Source of the DNA: Blastomussa wellsi
Lineage: Eukaryota; Cnidaria; Anthozoa; Scleractinia; Plerogyridae
Assembly: GCA_947652115.1 (NCBI GenBank)
Contig: OX393571.1
Coordinates: 17,072,310 to 17,136,309 of the forward strand
Direction: 5' to 3'
DNA: 64,000 nt
The notes below the pieces were generated by a model. That model made no database searches. It was not told where the DNA came from and saw only the letters and a list, made by a program, of their open reading frames with translations. Shown one piece after another: positions 9,545 to 19,659 of the stretch. The position numbers and the translations under genes are program-made. Each line of letters opens with the position of its first letter. Position 1 is the first letter of the stretch.

Positions 9545-9925
9545 ATGTCTGGTCGCGGTAAAGGAAAAGCAAAGGGCACCAAGTCCAAGACCCGCTCAAC
9601 CCGAGCAGGGCTTCAGTTCCCTGTTGGTCGTATCCATCGTCTGCTCCGCAAAGGCAACTATGCTGAGCGTGTTGGCACCGGTGCTCCAGTGTACTTGGCT
9701 GCTGTGCTCGAGTATTTGAGCGCTGAGATCCTCGAGTTGGCGGGCAACGCTGCTCGTGACAACAAGAAGACAAGAATCATCCCCCGCCACATTCAGCTTG
9801 CCGTCCGTAATGACGAGGAGTTGAACAAACTGCTCGCTGGTGTCACCATCGCACAGGGAGGTGTTCTTCCCAACATCCAGGCTGAACTTCTGCCCAAGAA
9901 GACCGAGAAGAAACCGAAATCTTAA
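9545..9925 (+). CDS. H2A: Histone H2A
   Basis: A single-exon gene of 126 residues. It starts [20 protein letters not shown] and has the H2A core: [80 protein letters not shown] and [11 protein letters not shown]. The acidic-patch residues (E in YLSAEILE, and the NDEE run) are intact. There is no SQ(E/D) tail, so it is not H2A.X, and there are no H2A.Z-type changes. It forms the dimer with H2B from the divergent neighbour. A histone stem-loop at 9949-9964 marks it as a replication-dependent gene. Confidence 0.98.
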   Translation: MSGRGKGKAKGTKSKTRSTRAGLQFPVGRIHRLLRKGNYAERVGTGAPVYLAAVLEYLSAEILELAGNAARDNKKTRIIPRHIQLAVRNDEELNKLLAGVTIAQGGVLPNIQAELLPKKTEKKPKS

Positions 9926-9948
9926 ATAAGCTTTCGCTTACAAACAAC

Positions 9949-9964
9949 GGCTCCTTTAGGAGCC
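9949..9964 (+). terminator. Histone 3' stem-loop of H2A
   Basis: GGCTCCTTTAGGAGCC, 23 bases after the H2A stop codon and identical to the H2B stem-loop. It directs 3'-end processing of the mRNA. Confidence 0.93.
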
Positions 9965-10724
9965 ACCAAATGTTAACAAAGTCACGATCAACTGAAACGA
10001 TTCGTCCATAATTTTCAATTTTATTTTCTTCAGATATGCCAACTTTATACTACAGCAGGTTTGTTCATACCTGGGTTATTACAGCTAATGATCCTCAATT
10101 TTTAAAATTCGAATGATCGATCAAGTCTTTCCGTTTTGTCATCCACATGGCCGTACACATCTAACAGCTTTCTCGCCCAGAGCAGAATTGAAGACATCCC
10201 GCCCGAATTTTATTGTCTTTCTTCCGATAGGGTTTTAGCTAGACTTTCTCAAACTCCCTTTTCCGGTTTTGTTCGTCTGACTTCTCGCGACTTGCACTCA
10301 TATTCTGCGCTAAGAAGAAGTCGATTTGAAAGTTTTAGCTTGTTCTTTCCCGCCGTCGAAATACCCGACTTATTGCTTATTCAGTCCTCGAGCTAACTTT
10401 AAATGAAGCGCAAATTGAAATTAAGTTAGCTTTTATTTTATTTGTTTAGTAGCGACCCTTGAAATAAAGCAAACGTGTGAAGTATCCAAATTCATTTTTA
10501 TGCAATTATACAATCCCAACTACCTCTTGTTACCTTTCAAGTAGTGAATAGCCATTTTCCCGACAAGGTTGCTATGATAACCTTGATGTTTATCAATGTT
10601 ATCGCTTATTACAGTGATCTCGCTCATTTTGAAAATATATGGTAGACTGCCACACAGTTAATTCCCTTCTGTTCTGCAATTCAATTTGGCATTGTTTCAT
10701 GGGTTAAAATCATTCTATTCTCAG
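9965..10724. other. Intergenic or 5' intron of the HECT gene; no gene recognised
   Basis: The frame at 10136-10396 has no recognisable motif. Upstream exons of the HECT gene may lie here, but I cannot identify them. Confidence 0.4.
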
Positions 10725-11650
10725 ATTGCAACAGCAGATGTCACAAGTCTCGATGAGGAGGAAATAACGGCCCTTCTTTCAGACTGTGGACTTACCATGA
10801 AACTGACTGTAAGAATAAGTTTTTTGTTTGCTGATTTATGAGAATGACAGTCACTGTTTATGTTCAAAGAAAGAAATTTAAGTCCAAAACTTTCTAGTGT
10901 ATTAATTTTTTCTGATATACCAAGCCAAATTGTATTGCAAAAACTTTTTTTAACATGGTGGTTGAATAAAGGAGTGAACGCGTGATTAAGATGAAATGAT
11001 CAGCATGTCACAAGTGCGAGACAGAAAAAAATCTGAGTCCCCAATGGCAGTAAACCCCATAACCTCCATAATTATGATATTTGGATGGTGCAGTTTTGCC
11101 AGTAAAGCCAGTAAATCGGGTTAGTTGTCAATAACTTGTCAACTTCCAATCCTCAAGCTAAAATAGCTTGAAGCTCAAGAAAATAAACTTGCTTGTTCCA
11201 TTGCTGTTTTTTTCTTAGAATGACAACAAGATCAGAGTGATCCGAAACCTGATAGTGCATGATGCTATAGCAAAACCAAAGATGGTGCTAGACCAATTAA
11301 GGGAGGGGCTAAAGACCCTTGGCTTTGGAAAAAGGATGGGACTGTATCCGGACACCTTTAAAGAATTGTTTGTAGCGGGAGACAAGGAAGTTAATGCTGA
11401 TGATATCAAGGGTCAACTGCAGTTCCCAGCAGATTTGAACAAAGATGAAGGGAATATCAAAGAGTATCTGTTGCAGTTTCTTAAAGATGCCTCTGTTGAG
11501 GAGTTGAAGTCTTTCTTGGTGTTTGCCACAGGCTCACCAAGTTTACCTCAGTTTGGGCTAGCTGCCATTACCATAGAATTTGAGGATACAGAATCAATAT
11601 TCTCATCAGCATGCGCATTTCGTATAACCCTACCTAGGTCCTTCCCTGAC
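10725..11650 (+). CDS. HECT-type E3 ubiquitin ligase-like gene, last exons, truncated by a LINE
   Basis: Exon 10725-10808 (acceptor TTCTCAG, donor GTAAGA, 28 codons, phase 0) encodes DVTSLDEEEITALLSDCG. It joins in phase with the exon starting at 11219 (acceptor TTTCTTAG), which carries VIRNLIVHDAIAKPKMVLDQ, EGLKTLGF and the C-lobe of a HECT domain. The C-lobe shows VEELKSFLVFATGSPSLPQF, ITIEFED and SSACAFRITLPRSFP. The Cys of SSACAF aligns with the catalytic Cys of the HECT consensus (S-T-C-x-x-L-x-L-P). HECT ligases accept ubiquitin on that Cys and pass it to substrates. The coding sequence runs into a poly(T) tract at QKTFSS, where a minus-strand LINE is inserted. Upstream exons are not identified. 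This family is common in cnidarian genomes and may itself derive from transposons (inference). Confidence 0.7.
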
Positions 11651-12785
11651 CAAAAAACATTTTCTTCTTTTTTTTTTTTTTTTATTTATTTTTAATTTTT
11701 TTTTATTTTAGTTATTACACAAATCGACTACTTTTACATATCTTATTTGCTATATGAAATACAACACTCATAACGAGGATACATAACACATTGTTTTAAA
11801 AATACTTATGGAATACTTACAAAAACTCATTATTTTAAAATACTATATGTATCACACACACAAAAAAGCACTCGTTTAAAAATTAATTTGCGATTTGGCT
11901 TTGCTTTTCTCGATGAATAATTTACTCTTCAGAAAAACAAGGAAAACTTCGAAGTAATATGGGTCTTTCTCTCGCGAAGCACAATAGATGTAATACTTAG
12001 CGATTATTAAGCAGAGGTTTAAACCAAGACGTTCACTGAGATTGTTTGTAAAGCCGTAAATGACGACTTGTTCATTTAAGGTGATAGAGTCGTCATTTAT
12101 AACATTCCACCAATTGCAAAAAGTTTCCCAAAAAGTTTGCACGTCTGGACATAGTACAAATAGATGCTTTAAAGTTTGTTTTTGGTCACAAAGATGACAC
12201 TTGTCCTGTTGAATTATCTTATCTCTGAAAAGTGTTGCATTAGTTGGGAGGATGTGATGCACAACCTTAAATTGGAAAATAGCAAGTCTAATATCCTTTG
12301 TCACTCTGAAAGGAATAGTATAAATGGTTTCAATAGCTTGTTTATTAAGATTTGCCTGTACCATTCTTTGCTCTGCTGTAGGGGGTATGAATTTTTGATC
12401 AATTAGAAATTTAGTAGCCGACTTACATGAAATCTCATTTATAGGAATTTTATCTACGTACTCTACATTATTGTTGTGAGAGCCATTTAAGCTGGCTTCC
12501 TTCAATAGGCGAATCCAATTTTGGGGAATAGCATTACATAGGCCGTAATATATCAAGAAATTGGTTTTGACTGGAAACATGCGGCAAAAATCATTGAAAG
12601 TCAAAAAATCGCTATCCTGAAAGATATCTTTAATCCTGATCACCCCTGCGTTGTGCCAGTTTTTATAATAGACAGAAAAACCGTTGATTTTAATAAACCT
12701 GTTATTCCACAGGATTTCGTTTAACACCTGCTCTTTATTTTCTTCTGCACCCAAGGCTGTGTGCGAGAGCGAAGGAAAGGCCTTT
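11651..12785 (-). mobile_element. 5'-truncated LINE (L1/Tx1-like), minus strand, inserted at the 3' end of the HECT gene
   Basis: On the minus strand a frame of about 290 codons (12754-11876) ends in a stop. It is followed by AT-rich 3' DNA and a poly(A) tail, seen as poly(T) at 11661-11712 on the plus strand. The protein is the C-terminal end of a LINE ORF2. It has EQVLNEILWNNRFIKINGF, then IRLAIFQFKVVHHILPTN, then a CHLC-x8-KHLFVLCPDVQTFW zinc-knuckle region as in zf-RVT domains. Reverse transcriptase and endonuclease are missing, which is normal 5' truncation. The frame is otherwise open, so insertion may be fairly recent. Confidence 0.8.
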
Positions 12786-13002
12786 TCAAGCGTTTAGACT
12801 GGTGCATCCTGTGAAAAATAACGGTACCAGTACACACTTATGTTATAACCTAAGGTGGAGGGGTTACTTGCATTATACAGTACATGATGGGAGGGGGGTC
12901 TGAGGGAGCTTCATATTGCAAACCCCCAAAAATACGCAAGCCTGGAATTTTAAACCCAAAAACATACTTGGAATCCAAATTTCCTACCCCAAAATTACAA
13001 GA

Positions 13003-13254
13003 CTTACAGTGCGACGCACTTTAGTGTGGCCACCCAACAATTTTTTGGCAAGTTATAGTAAGCCAATCAGAGACGGCGAATTTGTTTGAGATGTCCCATC
13101 TCCTTGCAATGTTCAAAGCTGTTGTCACAAAACCTGTCAAAAAGCAATTGCAAACAAGGTTGTATTCTGACAAGGAGGCAGGACTTCTCTAACAAATTTG
13201 CACTCTCAGATTGGCTAACTTGTCAAAAAAGTTTGTTGGGTAGCCACACTAAGG
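13003..13254. mobile_element. Palindromic MITE, copy 1 (ends CTTACAGTGCGACG)
   Basis: The left arm begins CTTACAGTGCGACGCAC and contains GTGGCCACCCAACAA and GCCAATCAGAGA. The right arm carries the inverted copies (GATTGGCTAACTTGTC, GTTTGTTGGGTAGCCAC) and has lost its outer end. A more complete relative lies at 31688-31935. Confidence 0.8.
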
Positions 13255-13955
13255 CCCGGTTCAAACGTCAAACTTTACATGTGCCAAACCTAATACGTTG
13301 GATGCCACCCTACCCCCCCCCCCCCCATCATGTATACTGTAAGTACCCCCTAAAAATGTTGGATAGCTGTTAGTGTTTTTATAATGGCGCACATATTTTT
13401 ATTGGATCCTTTTCTTGCATGACAAAGGCGATCAATGTGCTGTTGATTCCAGTCATAAATGAAGTAGTTTGTTCAAATTTGTGTTGTTTTTTTAACGCAT
13501 TTTTCTAGGTACAGTTGTTGTTATTGTAGTTTATTAGTGATAAAAACTTTTTAGCAACGTTTTGTACACTAGCCACTCTTGGAACTGCCCATGGCCAGTG
13601 TGAAGAGTATTACACAGAGACATTGGTGGATATTTTAAACCCTTGTGTTGGTGTTGGTCGCTAGAATTTCACTGCTATTAACAATGATTATAAAATTGAT
13701 AGCAGATGGATTTGATATATGGTAAAGAAGATTGTCTATTATAGAGAACAATTTTATTGAATTGAACTTCATACCTTTGAATGAATTAAAAACAGTGTCA
13801 CAAATGGGTCATTTTGCAATGTTTATCATCTAAAGCTAATATTTCTCTGGAATACTTTAGCCCGGTTTGTTAATAAAGATTGTCACTGTATTTGCTTTAA
13901 TATTTACGTAAGCACAATATACAAAAGTTTATAATTGAACTGCACATGTAAATCA
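13255..13955. other. Intergenic, no gene recognised
   Basis: Contains a C-homopolymer stretch (about 13312-13326) and AT-rich DNA. No coding frame of note. Confidence 0.5.
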
Positions 13956-13957
13956 GC

Positions 13958-15833
13958 TTATGATGCATTTACAACATGTGCGTTAACAAATGTCACTGTC
14001 TCCATATAAATGTCAATCCCATAAGATTCACTTTCTCTTAGTGGGTCAATGCTGTTGAGAAGTTCTTGATACTTTTCTGGAGATAGTGGGCACCCCGTTT
14101 CCGGCACCTCTACAATGGCCTCATCTGAGGTTGCTTCTTCCGTAAGTGGGCCATCCAAGTCAATTCCATACTGCTCTAACTCTTCCTGGGAAGAATGAGA
14201 AAAGTTGAATGGCAAAGGTAAACCAAGGTAAGACAGTCTTCCTTTTATTCTTTTGGTCCAATCAGAAGCCAGCTGGAAACCTTCCCCAACTTCTGATTGG
14301 ATAACGCCCTCATTAAAGAATGTGGATGAATTGATGGTGGTCACACTTTGGGCTCCCTACTGTAAATTAGAATCATTCTTTTCATAATTTGAATTCTAGC
14401 CAAGTTCGTTATAATTTTCATTACACTTTTCACATGGTTAAAAACCTGGTTTATTTAAATAAATAGTTATAATGTAGGTTAAGCCAATAAAAGCTCACCA
14501 TTAAGCCCAACATTCAACTCGAGCAACTTTGGAAAGAAGTGGGGAGGGTGAGGGGGGGGGGGGTGTGCTGTGAAGGCAAAATGAGTCAAATGTTGATTCC
14601 ATGATTTTGCTCTGTTTATCTGAGTAGTGGGCTCATAAACATCACGTATAGCCACATGCTGAGAACTCCTCAAGTTGAGAAGACCAAAAATTTAAAGTTG
14701 CATAGGACTTCTGTTACCTGCTGTTCTTATCCTATGACGTACAAAACCTTGTTTCCATTTTCCTATGTGCCTGTTAATTCTTGGAATGTATACAAAGTGT
14801 AAGGAAAATAAATGGTGTGGGTTTGATGGTTTGATGGCAGTATTTTCGCCACCTTTGTCAGATTGCACTCTTGATGGCAATCCATATTCTTGTATGGCTT
14901 TCAGAAATGCATCAAGGACAGTTTCAGCCCGATTGTTGGTACTGCATTTCCAAAAAACTGGGATTCTTGTGAACCCATCTATTCCTCCATGAATGACCAT
15001 TCTCCACCTAGCAATCAAAAATAAATTTGATATGGTACTCTTCATCATTCCAATAGATTCAAAAAACAAGTTTCAATATGGGTATTAGTATGGTAATAAT
15101 GGGTAATCTTGAATAGCTTTTGCACTAATAGCTCTTAAGTATCACAATAAAGATGAAGGCCTCACTTAATTAGTTTGTGATTGCCATCAATATGCCATAG
15201 TGCTAAGGGCCCAGACACATTGTATTGTCTTCTTGGTGTTAATCTTTGCCACCTCACTGCCACTCCTTGGGGATCAACCCTTTGCATTGCTTTCCTGACA
15301 CGCAGCTGTGGTGGTCTCAAACCTTCAACACTGAGCTGAGAAATTACCCTGCGGTAACCTGCATTGGGAAACTCTCTTAGGATTTCTCTTACTTTATCAT
15401 CAAGCTCTTCATCGGACAAAGGAGCCACATTCTGACGAACTGAAAGACCATATTTCCTCATTCGTCTGAAGATTGTACTCTCTGACACGCCTAAGGCCTG
15501 AGCAATGTTAGGGACTGATAACTCAAAATTCAAAAGATACTCAAGTTAATCATAGCTTATGTCTAAAGCGGATCCTGGTTGACTAGAATAAACAGCTCCA
15601 ACCACAAAGGGGGCATTGGTGTTTATCTCTTCAGCTCTTCGTAACATTGAAATAGTGTCAGTAATAAGATGGTGAATATAATCATTGACAAGATTGACAT
15701 CACAGAGTCGAAGCACATGAGATGCCAATTGTTCAAGTCTAAATACGGCAGCATCCAATCCATCCGAGTCCAAATTTTCTAACTGTCTTGACAGATCCAA
15801 TAATGTACCTTTAATCTTTAATCTGCTCTTCAT
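13958..15833 (-). pseudogene. Intron-containing integrase-core (rve-type) transposase-like gene, degenerate
   Basis: Exon 1 (15833-15166) begins MKSRLKIKGTLLDL. It has a helix-turn-helix segment (FELSVPNIAQALGVSESTIF) and the first catalytic Asp in ALWHIDGNHKL. A TAA at 15546-15548 interrupts it within ISYD*LEYLLNFE, all in one frame. Donor GTGAGG joins in phase to exon 2 at 15007, which has VIHGGIDGFTRIPVF, then LPSRVQSDKGGEN with the second Asp. About 60-80 residues normally following, with the N-Q-R-I-E-R-x-W block and catalytic Glu, are missing. The text jumps to HFVYIPRINRHIGKWKQGF and RIRTAGNRSPMQL, then a second in-frame stop before GLLNLRSSQHVAIRDVYEPT. Exon 3 (14356-13958) carries the tail YGIDLDGPL and VEVPETGCPLSPEKYQEL. 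It is inactive as a recombinase. It could still be transcribed. Confidence 0.75.
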
Positions 15834-15849
15834 CCATTTCCTGTTAAAG

Positions 15850-16620
15850 AGTGAATATCAAATTTCATGACCACCAGGTTTCTAGAATATTTTGAAAAGA
15901 AGAACAAGAAAGAAAAACGGGAGAAAAACAAAAGTTCTTCCGGGAATCTGAAAATTTGAGTTGGAAATCGGGAGAGTCTGGAATTTTAAATGAAACAGGA
16001 AGTGACAAAGCTAAAATCTTGGGAGGTCTGAGATTGTTTTCTAGATTGTCTCCAAAATTCGGGAGACACTATATTCCAAATTTTCGGGACGACTTTCATT
16101 TACATGTAGCACTTCTCACCCTCCCCCCCCTCTCCCCCAGGGTGCATTCAGTATCGGTTACACCGAAGATCTTCGGCGTGGGTTTTGAAGTGACGTATGA
16201 TCGGGATTTTGGCATGCAGCGGCGGGTAACGAAGGCAACATTTGGTGTAACCTTTAACCCTGATATTGCTTCAACAAATTCTGAATTATTGTGGTGTCAA
16301 AGTCGTTACCAAAGTCTCTCTTACCGGTCTCTTCTGTGGCAGGGTTGGTCGTTGGCGGCCCCGGTGAATCGGCGTGGGATTTTGCCGCTTGCCAGATTTT
16401 CTAAACCCTTGGCGTATTGATGGAAGGCACCCTGCAGCCCTCCCGCCTCCCCCCTCCCCCCGCACGAGTGTTTTATGGGAGTTTAAAAGTGTCCGAACGG
16501 ATTGAGATATGACTGAATGAACCCGCCAAAGAAACATGTGATACTTTCATGAATAAATCATATTCTAGGTACATATATTAACGATAACGTATAATTTTTC
16601 TTCACCTTTCTTCGTTCTCT
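15850..16620. other. Intergenic stretch with C-rich tracts
   Basis: Holds C-rich tracts near 16120 and 16445. Frames at 15956-16420 and 16286-16537 lack motifs and overlap each other on opposite strands. No gene called. Confidence 0.4.
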
Positions 16621-16630
16621 GTGTCCGCTA

Positions 16631-16863
16631 TCCACGAGGAAACAGAAGAGCCCACGGTGGGATCTTGTCAGCGGTTACAGAAAATGTTTTGGGAAAATTT
16701 CTTGTCCGAAAAAACGATGAACCGGCAATTTGTTCATTAATGAGGGAAACGAAAGCTGGTTCGTGTGCCTCCTGATATGGGTCACTGTTGTCGCAATCAG
16801 GCACGGCATAAAACGATAGACGCAGATTGTTCACTACGATGGGAGCTTTAGAATTTCCCTATA
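16631..16863 (-). CDS. Candidate last exon of the lectin gene (uncertain)
   Basis: On the minus strand an acceptor-like TTTATAG is followed by an open frame: GNSKAPIVVNNLRLSFYAVP, DCDNSDPYQEAHEPAFVSLI, ending PPWALLFPRG and a stop. It starts in phase 0, matching the phase-0 donor of the SUEL exon at 18402. It would give the lectin a C-terminal tail of about 75 residues after a 1.5-kb intron. The expected V-x-Y-x-C end of a SUEL domain is absent from the junction, so a small exon may be missing or this exon may belong elsewhere. Confidence 0.3.
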
Positions 16864-16869
16864 AACGAA

Positions 16870-17660
16870 ATACGTTTGATTCTTTCTGGAACTTGATCAC
16901 TTTGTTGATTTTAACGAAAAGATAAAATAATCGATTTCCTTTGTAGCTTCTGTAGTATTGGGAGCCTGAGTATTGACTACAAATCACTGACAACTGTGCA
17001 CACCAAGGAAACAACTCTATTGATCATATTCGATTATCGGCAACGATAGGCGAGTTCGGAATCTTGGCTTAGTTCCCGGTGAAAAAGGGTTTTATCCAAT
17101 GTTTAGATCTGTAAATCTCAACCAGAATTGTTCGAAATCGCTGCTGTTAGCTACTTATCAGACCTGAACTGCACTGTTAGCATATTAAAAGTTTTTCAAG
17201 TTTAAGGAAGTGATTTACAAATGGCGGACAAAAGGAACTGTCCTTGTTATTGAGACTTAAGAGACTTCCAGTCATTGGAAATACAAACAAGGTCTAATTT
17301 TGTTGAATGGCCCTTAGGCGTAGTAATATTATTTTCTTAAGGTTCACAATTTTAGGAAAAATACTGACGGCGACAAAAGGTATTTAGTTGTAAAGACAAG
17401 GTATTTATTAGAATCACACTGCTTTGTAGTCTTTAAACCATAAAATTTCAATCTTTGGCCGATTTCATCCCAATATATTTTTAAAATGCAACGCAAGAGA
17501 GACTGAGAATACATATTTTAAGGGTTCGATTTAGCAAATGTCTTAAGGATACGATACTATTGGACAAAACTGCGAGCAAACTAGCACAGAAGTTTATGAC
17601 GCCATTTTCTCCAGGATTGTTTCCTCGGTGGTCCGCATTGAGGTCATTTAGATTACTTTT
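16870..17660. other. Probable intron or intergenic DNA, no gene recognised
   Basis: AT-rich sequence without motifs or sizeable frames. Confidence 0.4.
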
Positions 17661-17667
17661 ACATTTC

Positions 17668-17807
17668 AGTATAATTTGGTTTTATCAACTGGGTTGATAT
17701 TCGCTCCGACGAAGGGCTAACGCTCGAAACGTCAGCTCTTGAATCTCTTTACGGTGGCCAATTGACATTATCAACCCAGTTGATAAAACCAAATTATGTT
17801 GTTATAC

Positions 17808-17852
<45 letters not shown>

Positions 17853-17853
17853 C
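17668..17853 (+). mobile_element. Penelope-like element 3'-end fragment
   Basis: An inverted copy of the segment TTTATCAACTGGGTTGATA opens the fragment. The plus-oriented 3' end follows (CGACGAAGGGCTAACGCTCG, CCACCGACGCAGCACCACAG) and ends CTTACCCCCTC. No coding part remains. It directly abuts the CAACAGCAC minisatellite. Confidence 0.75.
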
Positions 17854-18325
17854 AACTTACAACAGCATGATAGCACGACGTCAAAACAGCACGACAGCAC
17901 AACACCAAACATCACAACAGGAAAACAGAAAAACACCACAACAACACAAAAGCACAACACCAAACGGCACAACAGGAAAACAGGAAAACACCACAACAAC
18001 ACAACGGCACGACAGCACGACAGCACAACTGCACAACAGCACGACAGCACAACAGGACGACAGCACAACAGCACAACTTGACGACAGCACAACAGCACAA
18101 CAGCACCACAGCACAGCATCACAACACCAAAACAGGACAACGGGAAAACAACACAACAGCACGAGAGCAAAACAGCACAACACCACATCAACTTAACAGT
18201 ATGACATCACAACAGTACAACAGCACAACAACACAACACCAAAACAGCGCAACAACACAAGAGCACAACAGCGCAACACGACAACAGTACAACAACAGAA
18301 CAACAGAACAGCACAAAATTAAAAA
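17854..18325. repeat. CAACAGCAC-type minisatellite
   Basis: About 470 bp of degenerate 9-10-bp units (CAACAGCAC, GACAGCACA, GGAAAACA), A/C-rich on the plus strand. All six frames are open by composition, which yields spurious Cys/Val- or Thr/Gln-rich frames. Confidence 0.9.
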
Positions 18326-18401
18326 TAGTATGGTCCCGTTACCCCAATAAATATAGCCTCCAACCCAAAAAATGCTTTAAATAATTTAGCTTCGATCTCA
18401 C

Positions 18402-19651
18402 CTTTAGATACTTCGTGACGCCTACGCACGGGTCACCAAATGCGGAGTTCTCAGCGTACAGAGTGCACTTGTTCTGACCTTGGCACTCGTACATAACGAT
18501 CTGCATTGAATGACCAGCATGGCAGTTTGTGTTGCTCGTGTCTCCTTGATCACACACTTTTTCGTCAGTGCGTCCATACGCTGCGCTTAGGATATAGATG
18601 AAGTTTGCTCCACAGTCTAGTGACATCGTGTCGCCTTCACAAGCCGTGACCAAGTCTTTGGTACCCTCTAAATAGAATATTGCCTTATTTAAAGGAGCTT
18701 TTCATTCTTGGAACAGTTTAGCCTAACTTTTCTAACATTATCAAAAATGACGTCCGTCAATATAATTTGTACCAAAATATTTTATTTTTGCGGTCAAATA
18801 TAAGTGGCCGGTTTCAAAGTTTGAAAAATCTCTATCTCTGTTCACAGAAAAAAATGAGACTACCACCATTCTCAATTTTCTCATTTGTCCAAACAATGTT
18901 TTTTCGAGGAAAAACAGAGTGGAGAGGGGTGGGCACTTGAAAATTCTGGCCGGGGCACTTCGTTGTGTTCTTGGCAAGGCACTTTACTCTCACAGTGCCT
19001 CTCTTCGCCCAGGTGTTAACGGGTACCGGCGAATTTACTGCTGAGAGGTAACCCTTCACTGGACAAGCGTCCTATCAGGCGAGTTAAAACACTCATGCTG
19101 CTTCATGCTTAGAAAACGGAGATAGGCGCTGGCATATTAAGTCACTTGGGAGGCGCAGTGGTCTAATGGTTAGCGCGCTGGACTCCGGATCGGACGACTC
19201 GGGTTCGAGCCCCTGGCCGGGGCACTGGGTTGTGTTCTTGGGCAAGACACTTTACTTTCACTGTGCCTCTCTTCACCCAGGTGTATACATGGGTACTGGC
19301 AAATTTACTGCTTGAGGGTAACCCTGCGATGGACTAGCATCCCATCCAGCGGGGAGTAGAAATACTCTCTTTTGCTTCATGCTAAAGAAACCGGGATAAG
19401 CTCCGGCCTGATGGGCCACTAGGCCCGACTGCAGACTTACCTTTACCTTACTATCCAGGAAGGAGGGAAAGCGGAAAATAAGGCCGGACAATACCCTCGG
19501 AACTAAACAAAGACGAGAACCATCCTCAACCAAATTCATTTCTTTCAAGCTGGAATGGAGTCACAAGGGTATATAACTAGAAAAGGTATTGAGGCTTACG
19601 TGAGCCACCAAATTGGGCTACAGCGAGACAGAAAGCCAGAAAATTCAGCAT
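18402..19651 (-). CDS. Secreted galactose/rhamnose-binding lectin (SUEL domain)
   Basis: Exon 1 (19651-19600) starts MLNFLAFCLAVAQFGGS, a short signal peptide. Its donor is GTAAGC, phase 1. Exon 2 (18667-18402, acceptor CTATTTAG) joins in phase to give QGTKDLVTACEGDTMSLDCG, then YILSAAYGRTDEKVC, SNTNCHAGHSMQIVMYECQG, CTLYAENSAFGDPCVG and TKYLK, ending at donor GTGAGA. This is almost the whole SUEL lectin fold: A-C-E-G start, A-x-Y-G-R-T loop and G-D-P-C-V-G-x-x-K-Y-L end. The six to eight Cys fit the family's disulfides. SUEL domains bind galactose or rhamnose sugars outside the cell. The final V-x-Y-x-C must come from a later exon. A candidate last exon is at 16863-16631. Confidence 0.8.
18943..19110 (+). 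mobile_element. Truncated tRNA-derived SINE (copy 1)
   Basis: Begins GGCCGGGGCACTTCGTTG and matches the body of the SINE at 19147 (GTTCTTGGCAAGGCACTTTA, TGCCTCTCTTCGCCCAGG, GGTAACCC). The tRNA-like head is absent. It lies in the intron of the lectin gene. Confidence 0.75.
19147..19440 (+). mobile_element. tRNA-derived SINE with intact pol III boxes
   Basis: The head carries an A box (TGGTCTAATGGTTAGCGCG) and a B box (GGTTCGAGCCC) at tRNA spacing. The body continues with GACACTTTACTTTCACTGTG, CTTCACCCAGGTGTATACAT, GATGGACTAGCATCCCATCC and AAACCGGGATAAGCTCC. The same body recurs at 18943, 33898 (minus strand) and 48598 (minus strand). It is in the lectin intron, in antisense orientation to the gene. 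Confidence 0.85.
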
Positions 19652-19659
19652 CGTTGATT

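Noticed and set aside
17844..18350. Cys/Val-rich and Thr/Gln-rich frames on both strands
   Set aside because: All six frames are open because of the A/C-rich minisatellite. There is no start context or motif.
19147..19223. A functional tRNA gene
   Set aside because: The A and B boxes are present, but the acceptor ends do not pair well and the sequence runs into a SINE body repeated elsewhere in the window.
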